NCBI RefSeq assembly: GCF_038446955.1
Contig: NZ_CP151803.1
Location: 6,076,001 to 6,140,000 of the forward strand
DNA from: Pedobacter sp. FW305-3-2-15-E-R2A2
Lineage (GTDB): Bacteria > Bacteroidota > Bacteroidia > Sphingobacteriales > Sphingobacteriaceae
Reading direction: 5' to 3'
DNA: 64,000 nt
Both the position numbers and the translations under genes were made by a program. The notes below the pieces were generated by a model. It saw nothing but the letters and a program-made list of their open reading frames with translations. It had not been told where the DNA came from and made no database searches. Below, piece after piece: positions 8,300 to 17,798 of the stretch (within the stretch, counting starts at the first letter, position 1; each line of letters opens with the position of its first letter).

Positions 8300-9757
8300 C
8301 TATTTCTTAACAGGAATTTCCTGTAAAACTTTCAATAAATAACTCCAGTATTTCTGTACCGAAGAGATTTTCACGCATTCATCGGGAGAATGTGCCCCAT
8401 GAATGGTAGGACCAAAAGAGATCATATCCATTCCCGGAAGGTGAGCACCTAAGATACCACACTCTAAACCAGCATGACAAGCATTTACATTTGGCTCTGC
8501 ATTAAAGGTTGTTTTATACAACGTAGTCATCAATCTTAAAATATCAGAATCTGCATTTGGTTTCCATCCCGGATAATCTCCACTGCGGGAAACATCACAG
8601 CCCATATTTGCCAATGCTGCGCCTACTGCATTTGCCACATCGTCTTTAGTGCTTTCTACACTGCTGCGTTGCAGGGATTGCGTAATAAACTCGCCACCTT
8701 TGATGATAACCCTGGCCAGGTTTGAAGATGCTTCAACCAGGTCGGCAATATCAGGGCTCATTCGGAATACCCCATTTGGAATCGCATAAATTGCATTTAC
8801 AATTTTTTGGAAATCGACTTTATCCATTCCATGTTCAGGAAGGGCGGTTTCTTCAGCATTGATACTTAAACCAGCTTCGATGCTTTGGTATTCTTCTTTT
8901 AGAATCGCCGAAAAATCAGCGATAAAAGTAAGAAAAGCATCTTTTTGACTTGCAGGAACACTAACGACTGCTTTAGATTCACGTGGAATTGCGTTTCTTA
9001 AACTTCCACCATCTACCGTACTTAATTGTAAGTCCACTGATTTAAGTCCAGCGTAAAACAGGCGGTTCATCAATTTATTGGCATTTGCTCTTCCTTTGTG
9101 GATGTCCATTCCGGAATGGCCGCCAACAAGGCCTTTGATCGTAATCTGGTAAGCCAGCTGATCTTTAGCGATTGGTATTTGTTTATAGTGATAAATGCTG
9201 TTCGTATCTATCCCACCGGCACAGCCAATGGTCAATTCATCATCTTCTTCTGTATCCAGGTTTAACAGGATAGTTCCCGATAGATTGGCAGGATCAAGTT
9301 CTTTAGCACCCGTCATTCCGGTTTCTTCATCGATGGTAAATAAAGCTTCGATGGCAGGATGAACAATGGTAGAGGAAGCGAGGATGGCCATGATGGTCGC
9401 CACACCGATTCCGTTATCTGCTCCAAGTGTAGTTCCCTTTGCACGTACCCAATCGCCATCTACAAACATCTCTATTCCTTGTGTTGCAAAGTCGAAATTA
9501 CTGTCGCCGTTTTTCTGATGAACCATATCCAGGTGTGATTGCATGATCACCGTCTGTCTGTTTTCCATACCGGCAGTAGCTGCTTTCCTGATCACGACAT
9601 TGCCTGTCTTATCCTGAATGGTTTCCAGACCAAGGCTGTTGCCATAGTTAACCATGAACTCAATCACCTGTTCTTCTTTTTTTGAAGCTCGTGGTACTGC
9701 GTTGAGGTTTGCAAAATTATTCCAAAGTTCCTGAGGTTCTAAATTTTTGACTTCCAT
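8300..9757 (-). CDS. pepD: Aminoacyl-histidine dipeptidase (peptidase D, M20 family)
   Basis: A 485-residue cytosolic metallopeptidase that cleaves Xaa-His dipeptides such as carnosine. Di-zinc M20 motifs are in order: QSHLDMVHQKNGD (metal His/Asp), GTTLGADNGIGVA (bridging Asp), DEETGMTGA (catalytic Glu pair), CHAGLECGIL, and GPTIHGAHSPDECV near the C-terminus. The length is as expected for the PepD subgroup, including the lid/dimerisation insert. No signal peptide. It is a single gene with its own terminator. Confidence 0.93.
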   Translation of the reverse strand: MEVKNLEPQELWNNFANLNAVPRASKKEEQVIEFMVNYGNSLGLETIQDKTGNVVIRKAATAGMENRQTVIMQSHLDMVHQKNGDSNFDFATQGIEMFVDGDWVRAKGTTLGADNGIGVATIMAILASSTIVHPAIEALFTIDEETGMTGAKELDPANLSGTILLNLDTEEDDELTIGCAGGIDTNSIYHYKQIPIAKDQLAYQITIKGLVGGHSGMDIHKGRANANKLMNRLFYAGLKSVDLQLSTVDGGSLRNAIPRESKAVVSVPASQKDAFLTFIADFSAILKEEYQSIEAGLSINAEETALPEHGMDKVDFQKIVNAIYAIPNGVFRMSPDIADLVEASSNLARVIIKGGEFITQSLQRSSVESTKDDVANAVGAALANMGCDVSRSGDYPGWKPNADSDILRLMTTLYKTTFNAEPNVNACHAGLECGILGAHLPGMDMISFGPTIHGAHSPDECVKISSVQKYWSYLLKVLQEIPVKK

Positions 9758-9831
9758 TACTATCTCTTTGTTGTTTCAAACAAAGCTAGAAAAACCATCA
9801 GGATATTCTTTAGGGAAAGGAGATAATATCC

Positions 9832-9870
9832 ATAAAAAAAGACCGTACCGGTGTGTGAGCCGGTACGGTC
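9832..9870 (-). terminator. Terminator of the susD-like gene
   Basis: A GC-rich 11-bp stem, GACCGTACCGG with CCGGTACGGTC (9841-9851 / 9860-9870), is followed on the minus strand by seven T residues. Confidence 0.9.
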
Positions 9871-9900
9871 GATAGATATCAAAAAAGCGAGAGATTGCGG

Positions 9901-11787
9901 TTAATAGCCTGGGTTTTGTTTCAATTCTTTGTTTTTGTTGATCTCATCACGACTAAAAGGCCTGAAATAGATCTTATCATTCCAGGAACGGTCTTCCTGG
10001 GCGGTCTCTGTGGTAGGCGTATACGTATAATCGTAAATAGAAGGATCATATTTGTACTTATCTGCCAGTGTCTTTCCAGCCTTAAACTTACCTGTCACCT
10101 TGATATAAGTGGTTTTCCGGCCAAGTGTTTCTTTGGCAATCATCCATCGGCGGGCATCGTGATAACGTTGCTCTTCGTACACCATTTCTATGCGGCGCTC
10201 ATGTCGGTAGATCTCTCTGAGTTGATCTTGTCCCATCTGTGTTATGGCCGGCATTCCTGAACGGAAGCGAATCCGGTTTAACCAAAGCAGCGCCTCGCTT
10301 ACCTGACCAACTTCAATACTTGCTTCGATATAATTCATCACCGCTTCCGTATACCTGAAGAATGGCCAAGGCACAAACTGAGGCATAGAAGCATCCACAA
10401 TATTCGGATCCGGATCAATAAATTTATGGGTATAATAACCTGTCCAGCTTCCATTCCAGCTTTCAATAGGTCCCGAACGGGTATCTAATCCTTTAGCAGT
10501 GATCAGCTTTCCTTCTACCATCAGGTCGTACTCCCCGGTTTGAATCTGGCTTGCGGGATCTACATTTCCAGATACCTTATCTCTCGGTTTCCATCCCGCA
10601 CCATCATACAGCACAGTGGCATAAAACCGGGGATCTCTGTTTTGGTAAGGGGCTGCTTTTTTTTCAGGATCAGCCCAGCTGAACTTTGTGCCATCGGCCA
10701 TTTCATAATCATCAACCAGTAAACCTACAGGGGTATTACCTGCCCAGTTGCGGTATCCATTCGGACCATTTGCACGTGCATAACGCATGTCGCTACGGTC
10801 GATAAAATACCTGGCCAGGATGAGTTCTGAACCTGCCGCTCCATCAATACCGGGCGCTTTACTTCCGCCACCCATGGCCAGACTTTTGTAATTATTGCGT
10901 CCTTCTTCCGGAGAAACTTTAGCAGAAAGGTCCAGTTTATATCCTCGTCCCGGTGCATCCATTACCGCTTTAGCGGCAAGCTGTGCGTCTCTCCAGCGTT
11001 GCTGCTGATCGCCATCCGTATACACCAATGGTGCCAGTTGTTCTGCATTTAAACCTGCAAGCAAAGTAGATTTCGCTTTTGCTTTGGTCTGGTCGTGTAA
11101 ATCGCTGGCAGCATAGAGTAAAACTCTCGATTTTAAAGCCAGCGCAGCCAATGCCGGAGCCCTTCCTTTTCCAATAGTTTTACCCGTTAGCAATCTATTC
11201 GCGTCTTCGCAATCCTTAAGGATAAAATCAACGCATTCTTTATAGGTTCCGCGTTTTGCATTGTAGTCATCATTCAAAACATAGACCTTTGTAATCAGCG
11301 GAACACCGCCATAGTACCTTAACAGCTGGTGGTAAAAATAGGCACGAAGGAAATGAGCTTCTCCCAGGAGTCTGTCTTTCAGCGTCTGATCAGTAATGCC
11401 ATTCTCTGTTCCTGATAATTTCTCTATCGTGATGTTACAAGTCCGGATGCGGTTATACATTTTCGCATATCCCCAGGTATCGTCTACCCAACCCAGTGTA
11501 GAAGGGTTAATTGTACTGGAATTGACCAGATCTATTCCTCTGTTTGGATGGGTAAAAAGCGATTCATCCGATACCGACGACAACATCTGTTCCGAGAAAC
11601 CGCCTACACTCAGGCCGTTGTAAATCTCCAGTACAAAAGCGTCTGCCAGACCTCCATCCTGCCAGATCAGTTCTGTAGGAATAGTGGTTGGCGGTTTTTC
11701 AGAAAGAAAGTCTTTTTTGCAACCCGTTGCCAGCAAAGCCATTGCAGCAATTGCCCATATATATGTATTCTTGATTGTTAATTTCAT
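9901..11787 (-). CDS. SusD/RagB-family nutrient-binding outer-membrane lipoprotein
   Basis: 628 residues, with a lipoprotein leader ending LLATG-Cys23 followed by KKDFLSEKPPTT, the classic SusD N-terminus. The helical TPR scaffold and a SusD C-terminal region (RRIEMVYEEQRYHDARRWM) are visible. It forms the surface lid over the SusC channel encoded immediately upstream, 37 bp away, and captures substrate at the cell surface. A terminator follows, so no degradative enzyme belongs to this transcript and the substrate cannot be read from context. Confidence 0.93.
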   Translation of the reverse strand: MKLTIKNTYIWAIAAMALLATGCKKDFLSEKPPTTIPTELIWQDGGLADAFVLEIYNGLSVGGFSEQMLSSVSDESLFTHPNRGIDLVNSSTINPSTLGWVDDTWGYAKMYNRIRTCNITIEKLSGTENGITDQTLKDRLLGEAHFLRAYFYHQLLRYYGGVPLITKVYVLNDDYNAKRGTYKECVDFILKDCEDANRLLTGKTIGKGRAPALAALALKSRVLLYAASDLHDQTKAKAKSTLLAGLNAEQLAPLVYTDGDQQQRWRDAQLAAKAVMDAPGRGYKLDLSAKVSPEEGRNNYKSLAMGGGSKAPGIDGAAGSELILARYFIDRSDMRYARANGPNGYRNWAGNTPVGLLVDDYEMADGTKFSWADPEKKAAPYQNRDPRFYATVLYDGAGWKPRDKVSGNVDPASQIQTGEYDLMVEGKLITAKGLDTRSGPIESWNGSWTGYYTHKFIDPDPNIVDASMPQFVPWPFFRYTEAVMNYIEASIEVGQVSEALLWLNRIRFRSGMPAITQMGQDQLREIYRHERRIEMVYEEQRYHDARRWMIAKETLGRKTTYIKVTGKFKAGKTLADKYKYDPSIYDYTYTPTTETAQEDRSWNDKIYFRPFSRDEINKNKELKQNPGY

Positions 11788-11824
11788 CTTCTATATTTTT
11801 TAGTTTCAGTGGTCCTGGTTTGAC

Positions 11825-14800
11825 TTAAAAAGTAGCTTTGATTCCGGTGTTGATCACCCGGGCCTGCGGATAGTACTGAGCGCTGGAATTGGTAGATTCC
11901 GGATCCCAGATTTTGATTTTATCCAGTGTAAACAGGTTCAGTCCGCTTACATAAACCCTCAAAGCAGTTAGTCCCATCTTTTTACTCAAAGTACCCGATA
12001 AAGAATAACCCAACTCCACGTTCTTTAATCTGATATAGTTGTTGCTGCGAATCCAGTAAGTATTTCTGGCAGCATTGTTCATGTCGGTGTAATAGGTTTT
12101 TCCGCGGTTAGAAAGGCGTGGATTTTCGGAGCTTGGATTGTCTATCGTCCATCGGTTTTTATAAGACCACTCCAGGAAATTTCCGATATCACCCGATTCC
12201 GTTAAGCCGATGATCTGTACCCCACCAGTAGCACCCTGAACCAATACAGACAGGTCGAAGTTTTTATACTGAAGGTTTAAGTTTAATCCGCCTGTAAAGG
12301 TTGGCGTACTTGTTTTATCCAGCCTGATCTGGTCGTCGGCATTGATCTTTCCATCTCCGTTGGTGTCCTGAAACTTCATGTCTCCGGGCAATAACTTCGG
12401 CGTAATCGAACTATAGTCGATCGTGTTTGCCTCAATTTCGGCCCGGTCTCTGAAAACCCCTGCAAACTGATAAGCCAGTTCTGTTTTGGTAGGCATGCCT
12501 GTAGAGCGTTGCCATTCCGGTGCACCTGGAGTTTCATCCCAGAAAACAATCTTATTTTTTGCATATCCTCCATTTACGCTGATGCCATAGCCAAACTCTC
12601 CGGCCCGGTCATTATAGCTCAGTTTAAATTCATATCCGCTGTTGTTCACTTTCCCCAGGTTTACCGGAGGCAGTTTGTCTATAATTCCTGAACTTTCAGG
12701 AACGGAATTACCTCTGCTGATGAGGATATTTGTTCTTTTATTAGAGAAATAGTCAAACTCCAGCGACAGCTTATTGTCCAGAAAGGACGCATCTAAACCG
12801 ATATTAGTATTGTTCGCTACTTCCCAGCTAAAATTCGGATTGGGAACACGGTTTTCAGACAAGGTCTGGCTAAGTTGATCGTTCACGACATAGTTTCCAA
12901 AACCTGCGGTACTCAGGTATTGATATTCTGCCAGCGCATCGCCAAAATAGGCTTCGGCTCCCATCTGTCCCCAGGAACCTCTTAGTTTCAGGTTGTTTAC
13001 AAATTTCACGTTGTCTTTAAAGAAAGGCTCTTCAGACAAGCGCCAGCCCAGGGATACTCCCGGAAAGAAGCCATAACGTTTATCCTCCGGGAAGATGTAA
13101 GAACCATCTACCCTCCAAAGGAATTCGGCAAGGTATTTTTCTTTATAGTTGTAACCCAGCCTTCCGAAATAGCTCAGACGTGCTCTGTTAAACAAGTTAT
13201 TTGGTGCATCTGCAGGGTTGCCTACCGTTTGCTCTTTATCACTTCCTGCAACCAGCTCCTGTAGCGCGGTAGAAAGGAAATAGCGGCGTGAAGCATTGAA
13301 GCCATCGTTATTTACCTTTTCACTCGTCATACCTGCCATCAGGCTAAAAGCATGTTCTCCGATTTTCTTATCGTAGTTGGCCATGGTCATCAGGTTGATC
13401 GCCAGCTGATCTCCGGCAGTTTCCGTCAGACTGGCATCTTTACGTTCCGAGCTCACCGCTCCAACCAGCTTCGGTGTTACCCCATCGGCTTCAAAAGTCT
13501 GTTTATCCCAGCTGTACAAGGTCCATGGCGTTTGCCATCTTTTTTGCCGGCCTGCAAATTTATCAATGGATGCTGTACCCGTTAATTTTAATCCCTCTAC
13601 GCCGGGAATCTTGATTTCTACTTTACCGGTAGTCTGGAAATAGTCTCTTTTATCTTTGTTATAACCCGTGAGATCTGTGGTCGTCACATAAGGGTTGTAG
13701 CCAAATTCAATGGCTGGTCCCGGTAAACCATTGGGCCAGACCTCCACTTCATTCGGTCTTCCGCGCATCAGCATCCTGAAGATATCTCCAGCACCTACCG
13801 TAGGGAAATTCCGCAGCTCTTCTCTTGCGGTAACCCCAAGGGTAGTGGTGATGTATTTATTTAATGTCGCTTCAAGGTTAATCCTCATGTCGTACTGCTT
13901 ATAACCCGTTGCCGACTTTTTATAATAACCATCCTGATCCAGGTAGCCCATTGAGATCAGGTATTTGATATTTTCCGCACCTCCATTGATCTGCAGGTTA
14001 TGTCTTTGCTGCGGCGACCAGTTTTTAAGGGTCGTCTTGAACCAGTCGGTATTCGGATAGCGGAGCGGATCTGAGCCGTTTCTGAATTTCTCCATTTCAT
14101 CCGGGCGAAAAGCAGCAGTAATCGTATTCCCATTATCAGTTCTCAGGTAAGAACCTGTATTTTTGAAACCCTGAGAAGCTGCGCTCCATTGGTTGTCCGG
14201 CAGATCTGAGCTAAAGATTTTCAACTCATTCAGGATCTCTGCATACTGAACAGAGTTCGACATTTTAGGTGTTCTGGTAGGCTGTTGTAACCCGTAGGAA
14301 TAATCGTAAGAAAATTGAGGTTTACCTGCTTTACCTTGTTTGGTCGTTACTAAAATTACACCGTTTGCTGCTCTGGATCCGTAGATGGCCGCCGAAGCAT
14401 CTTTCAATACGGATACGCTTTCTACATCATTCGGGTTCAGACGTTCCAAACCACCGGCCCTGTTAGGCACTCCATCGATCACGATTAAGGCATCACTATT
14501 TCCAAGGGAGTTGACACCACGGATACGGATCGAAGAACCATCATACCCCGGCTCTCCGCTCGATTGCATAGCTGTTACCCCAGGCATCCTTCCTGCAAGG
14601 GAATTGGACAGGTTTGCCGTTGGCGTTTTGGCCAGATCAGTCCCTTTTACAGAGGTTACCGCTCCGGAAACTACCGCCTTTTTTTGCGTACCGTATCCTA
14701 CAACCACAATCTCCGATAAGTCCTGACTATTTTCCAGTAATTTCACATTGATCGTGCCCTGGCTGTTCACATCGATCTCCTGACTTACGAATCCGATATA

Positions 14801-15337
14801 CGAAAACATCAGGACACCATTATCCGGAACCTTGATGCTGTACTTTCCAACGGCATCAGTTGTGGTCGCGATGCTGCTGCCTTTGAGTTTGACACTTGCT
14901 CCTGGAACAGCGACGCCCTTGGCATCGGTTACTGTTCCTTTCACCAATATTTCCGCTGCATCTGCATTTTTTGAGCGGATGACCACCAGGTTATCTTCCA
15001 GCGACTGGAATTTTAATCCGGTTCCCTTTAAGAAAATATCCAGTGCATCAGACACGAGAATGTCCTTTTCGATGAGGGTGATGCTTTTGGTTGCAGGAAG
15101 GTCTTCCTCGCTATAAAGCAATCTGAAATTACCCTTCTGTCCGAGGATGGTCAGGGCATCTTTTAATTTCACTTTTCTGAGGTCCAGATCCACCTTGGTA
15201 TTTTGTGAATAGGTCGCTGCCGATACCTGTATGCACAGGAGGAACGAAAAAACAAAGCTCCAGTTTAACATTAGTATTATTTTTTTTCGGGAAAAGCCGG
15301 CACATAGAACTTTATTGCACAGTCCTTTTTTTTTCAT
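11825..15337 (-). CDS. SusC/RagA-family TonB-linked outer-membrane transporter with STN domain
   Basis: 1170 residues. A long leader ends near VSAATYSQ (residue ~45). It is followed by an STN domain (about 48-100, KLKDALTILGQKGNF), a CarboxypepD_reg-like domain (about 133-218), a TonB-box-like EIVVVGYGTQKK, the plug with ALIVIDGVPNR and LKDASAAIYGSRAANGVI, and a barrel ending GIKATF. The STN domain indicates transenvelope signalling to the FecR anti-sigma factor encoded upstream, so the receptor probably induces its own operon when substrate is bound. A small hairpin (GGTAGC-TTTA-GCTACC, 15373-15388) and a TAACTTTG element lie just upstream. The substrate is unknown. Confidence 0.94.
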   Translation of the reverse strand: MKKKGLCNKVLCAGFSRKKIILMLNWSFVFSFLLCIQVSAATYSQNTKVDLDLRKVKLKDALTILGQKGNFRLLYSEEDLPATKSITLIEKDILVSDALDIFLKGTGLKFQSLEDNLVVIRSKNADAAEILVKGTVTDAKGVAVPGASVKLKGSSIATTTDAVGKYSIKVPDNGVLMFSYIGFVSQEIDVNSQGTINVKLLENSQDLSEIVVVGYGTQKKAVVSGAVTSVKGTDLAKTPTANLSNSLAGRMPGVTAMQSSGEPGYDGSSIRIRGVNSLGNSDALIVIDGVPNRAGGLERLNPNDVESVSVLKDASAAIYGSRAANGVILVTTKQGKAGKPQFSYDYSYGLQQPTRTPKMSNSVQYAEILNELKIFSSDLPDNQWSAASQGFKNTGSYLRTDNGNTITAAFRPDEMEKFRNGSDPLRYPNTDWFKTTLKNWSPQQRHNLQINGGAENIKYLISMGYLDQDGYYKKSATGYKQYDMRINLEATLNKYITTTLGVTAREELRNFPTVGAGDIFRMLMRGRPNEVEVWPNGLPGPAIEFGYNPYVTTTDLTGYNKDKRDYFQTTGKVEIKIPGVEGLKLTGTASIDKFAGRQKRWQTPWTLYSWDKQTFEADGVTPKLVGAVSSERKDASLTETAGDQLAINLMTMANYDKKIGEHAFSLMAGMTSEKVNNDGFNASRRYFLSTALQELVAGSDKEQTVGNPADAPNNLFNRARLSYFGRLGYNYKEKYLAEFLWRVDGSYIFPEDKRYGFFPGVSLGWRLSEEPFFKDNVKFVNNLKLRGSWGQMGAEAYFGDALAEYQYLSTAGFGNYVVNDQLSQTLSENRVPNPNFSWEVANNTNIGLDASFLDNKLSLEFDYFSNKRTNILISRGNSVPESSGIIDKLPPVNLGKVNNSGYEFKLSYNDRAGEFGYGISVNGGYAKNKIVFWDETPGAPEWQRSTGMPTKTELAYQFAGVFRDRAEIEANTIDYSSITPKLLPGDMKFQDTNGDGKINADDQIRLDKTSTPTFTGGLNLNLQYKNFDLSVLVQGATGGVQIIGLTESGDIGNFLEWSYKNRWTIDNPSSENPRLSNRGKTYYTDMNNAARNTYWIRSNNYIRLKNVELGYSLSGTLSKKMGLTALRVYVSGLNLFTLDKIKIWDPESTNSSAQYYPQARVINTGIKATF

Positions 15338-15441
15338 AGATTTGTGAATTTCAAAGTTAAAAATCTGATAATGGTAGCTTTAGCTACCCTTGAAGGTTTG
15401 GAAAAGGGGGAAAATGTTGGCGCATTTACTCCCTTTTTTTT

Positions 15442-16512
15442 TTAGTAAATAATTACGTCATCTGCTTTAAGTTTAAAGTGAAAAGGTTTGATTAATTGCA
15501 TCGCCGTTAAGGCTTCTTTGATGTTTTCATTTTTAAAAATTCCGGTGAAACGATAAGATTTAGGTACGTTCGCGGCGATCTCGATTTGAACGTTAAACCA
15601 GCGCTCCAGTTTAGGTTTTAATTCCTCAAATGATTCGTTTTTAAAGACCAGGACATCATCTTTCCAGGATGTTTCTTCGATATAATCCTGTCCTGCAATT
15701 CGTACAGGGGCTATATTTTCGATTTTTAACGTCAGGTCATCTGAATCCTGAAGCAGGGCTTTTTTATCCTTTGTTTTCTTGTTTTCTGTAAGCGCGAATT
15801 TTTCAGATGGTTTTAAAAGAATTTTTTGCTGAGACTTGCTGTTGACCGAAAGTTCTATAGAGCCCCGGAGCAGGGTGGCCTCAGAGACCTGATCCAGGTC
15901 ATAAGCTTTTACATTGAATGCCGTCCCTAAAACCTTTATGGAAATCTTGTTGGTCTGCACGATGAAAGTGCGGTTTTTCTGATGGGCCACATCAAAGAAT
16001 GCTTCTCCGATCAGGTACACCAATCGTCTTCCTTTTTCATTGAGTTTACTATCGTAAGAGAGTTTGCTGTCTGCATTGAGCCAAACAAGTGTGCCATCGG
16101 GAAGTGTGATCTTTTTACGCATTCCTTTGCCACTCACAATTACTGTATCAAAATCTACCGTTTTTCTATTCAGCTGAAATAAAGCAGCAAGACAAATCAA
16201 AAAGAGGCTGCAGGCAATGGCAAAAACGCCTACATATTTCTTATACCAGCTGGAAGGTATTTCTTCCTCCAGGAGTACAGGTTCAAACTCTTCAGAAAAT
16301 TTTAGTTTATGTTGTTCAAAGATTCGGTTAATGTACAGGTTATGGGAAGGCTTTTCTGCTCCGGAATCGCTCCAGATTTCTTTCAACACCTCCTCATAAT
16401 GCAGGGAATCAGGATAGATAGCCATGAGTTCATCCAGCTCTTCCAACTCATGCGTTGTAGCTTCATTGGCCATTTTTCGGGCCAATAGTTCCATTATTCT
16501 ATTGCTATCCAT
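15442..16512 (-). CDS. FecR-type anti-sigma factor
   Basis: 356 residues. A cytoplasmic N-terminal part that would hold the sigma factor (about 1-90) is followed by one membrane span (about 93-114, YVGVFAIACSLFLICLAALF). The periplasmic FecR domain (about 125-225, including KITLPDGTLVWLNADSKL) and a C-terminal DUF4974-like domain (about 285-354) follow. It relays substrate occupancy of the STN-bearing SusC protein across the inner membrane to the ECF sigma factor. It lies 104 bp upstream of susC. Unusually, a VOC-protein gene separates it from its sigma gene. Confidence 0.92.
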   Translation of the reverse strand: MDSNRIMELLARKMANEATTHELEELDELMAIYPDSLHYEEVLKEIWSDSGAEKPSHNLYINRIFEQHKLKFSEEFEPVLLEEEIPSSWYKKYVGVFAIACSLFLICLAALFQLNRKTVDFDTVIVSGKGMRKKITLPDGTLVWLNADSKLSYDSKLNEKGRRLVYLIGEAFFDVAHQKNRTFIVQTNKISIKVLGTAFNVKAYDLDQVSEATLLRGSIELSVNSKSQQKILLKPSEKFALTENKKTKDKKALLQDSDDLTLKIENIAPVRIAGQDYIEETSWKDDVLVFKNESFEELKPKLERWFNVQIEIAANVPKSYRFTGIFKNENIKEALTAMQLIKPFHFKLKADDVIIY

Positions 16513-16645
16513 TTGGACGGTTCGTTCTGAAGTTTATATTGGTTGTTTGTATAGGACAATATTTTTCAGGAAACTCCCTAGTCGGATAAGAAAAAAAATG
16601 AAAATAATTTACAGGACTCCCAATTTTGGGGATTAAATTATTGAT

Positions 16646-17038
16646 CTACCCTTCATACTTGTGAAATTCGGTGATCGTTAAGTAATATCCGTCCGGATCT
16701 CTAAGTGAAAATTCCATTTTCGTTGAATTGGGATTTAAGTGGACATCTTCTTCAATAGGCCAAGCCAGCTTTTCGACATTTTGTCGAATCACAGGCATAT
16801 TTTCAGTCCTGAAATAAAGGATCAGTCCATTGCCTGGTGTAATATTCGGGTTCATCATGGTTGGATGTTCGTCTTCTCCCCATTGATGAAGGCACATTAT
16901 AATTTCATTATTTTCAGAAACGAGGATATCAAACTTCTTTCCTCCATGCAAGCTTCTCCAGTTAAAGACCGTTTGATACCATTTAGCACTGGTTTCAACA
17001 TCTTTTACAGCTATTATAGGGTCCATTTTTGTCATCAT
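16646..17038 (-). CDS. VOC superfamily (glyoxalase/bleomycin-resistance-like) protein
   Basis: A 130-residue cytosolic protein of the vicinal-oxygen-chelate fold, with two beta-alpha-beta-beta-beta modules: AVKDVETSAKWYQTVFNW at the N-terminus and MEFSLRDPDGYYLTITEF at the C-terminus. The last motif is typical of the family's final metal ligand region (Asp-Pro-Asp-Gly-Tyr). Start choice among three nearby Met codons (residues 1, 2, 5) is ambiguous. It sits 42 bp after the sigma-factor gene and 133 bp before fecR, an unusual place for such a gene. Substrate unknown. Confidence 0.85.
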   Translation of the reverse strand: MMTKMDPIIAVKDVETSAKWYQTVFNWRSLHGGKKFDILVSENNEIIMCLHQWGEDEHPTMMNPNITPGNGLILYFRTENMPVIRQNVEKLAWPIEEDVHLNPNSTKMEFSLRDPDGYYLTITEFHKYEG

Positions 17039-17080
17039 ATCATTTTTCCTATTGTAAAATATGCAAGGCGTATATTAGCT

Positions 17081-17647
17081 TTACATCAGGTTAAGTTCCA
17101 TCTTCAGGATGGCCGTTAATTTCTTTACTGCGGTAACCAGATGGGCATCTACGGTTTTTACAGAGATATTTAAAATGGCCGCCGTTTCTTTGTAACTCAA
17201 ACCATCTTCTTTAATGAGCTTGAATACCAGCTGGCATTTGCCGGGCAAAGATTGCGTAGCGCGTTCCAGTTTTTTCTTCAGCTCTCCGTTGATTAGCAAT
17301 TGTTCAGGATTCAAGGCGTCCAGGGCAACTTCAACCTCGATGTCATCAATGGATACCAGTTCTTGCCGGGCGTGTTTGTTCAGGGCATTCAGGGAAAGGT
17401 TCCTGGCAATCACAAAAGCATAAACCCTCACATTTTCCACCTCCGGCAGCTTCTGCCTGTTCTTCCATAGCGTAATCATGACATCACTTGCCACCTCCTC
17501 CGATAACTCTCTCGACTTTAACAAGCAATAGCTGAACCGATACAAAGAAGGGAACAGTCCCTTAAAAAGTTGTTCATAGGAACTCTGACTGTCATATAAA
17601 GCAATGTGACTGATCAGGCTATTTAAGTCGGGTGCATGCTTGGACAT
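17081..17647 (-). CDS. ECF-type RNA polymerase sigma-70 factor
   Basis: 188 residues with only sigma regions 2 and 4. Region 2 (about 25-92) includes YEQLFKGLFPSLYRFSY and AFVIARNLSLNAL. Region 4 (about 130-182) includes the helix-turn-helix LSYKETAAILNISVKTVDAHL. This is the Bacteroidota sigma type that pairs with FecR and STN-bearing SusC proteins. A perfect-looking housekeeping promoter lies 24-54 bp upstream. It should direct transcription of the downstream susC/susD pair when FecR is signalled. Confidence 0.93.
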   Translation of the reverse strand: MSKHAPDLNSLISHIALYDSQSSYEQLFKGLFPSLYRFSYCLLKSRELSEEVASDVMITLWKNRQKLPEVENVRVYAFVIARNLSLNALNKHARQELVSIDDIEVEVALDALNPEQLLINGELKKKLERATQSLPGKCQLVFKLIKEDGLSYKETAAILNISVKTVDAHLVTAVKKLTAILKMELNLM

Positions 17648-17670
17648 AGGAGGTTTAGGTTAGATTAATT

Positions 17671-17701
17671 CAAATGTATGAATTTAACAATACCATCCAA
17701 A
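17671..17701 (-). promoter_or_regulatory. Bacteroidota-type promoter of the ECF sigma gene
   Basis: On the minus strand, TTTG (17701-17698), 19 nt, then TACATTTG (17678-17671). This is an exact match to TTTG-N19-TAnnTTTG. It would give a short leader before the ATG at 17647. Confidence 0.7.
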
Positions 17702-17798
17702 TCTTTGTATATTTACTTAAGTTCAGAACTTTCTGAGCTTAAAACTGTTAGTAGTGTTAAGCTATAGTGTTATTTGTACATTAACGGGGTTTGAATCA

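Noticed and set aside
9895-10260. 121-codon plus-strand frame antisense to the susD-like gene
   Set aside because: Shadow of the susD reading frame and starts across its terminator side; no domain features.
9901-17647. Treating the SusC/SusD locus as the importer for the chitin-type cluster at 25-35 kb
   Set aside because: It is 8 kb away, separated by metal and ABC operons and several terminators, and has its own sigma/FecR control.
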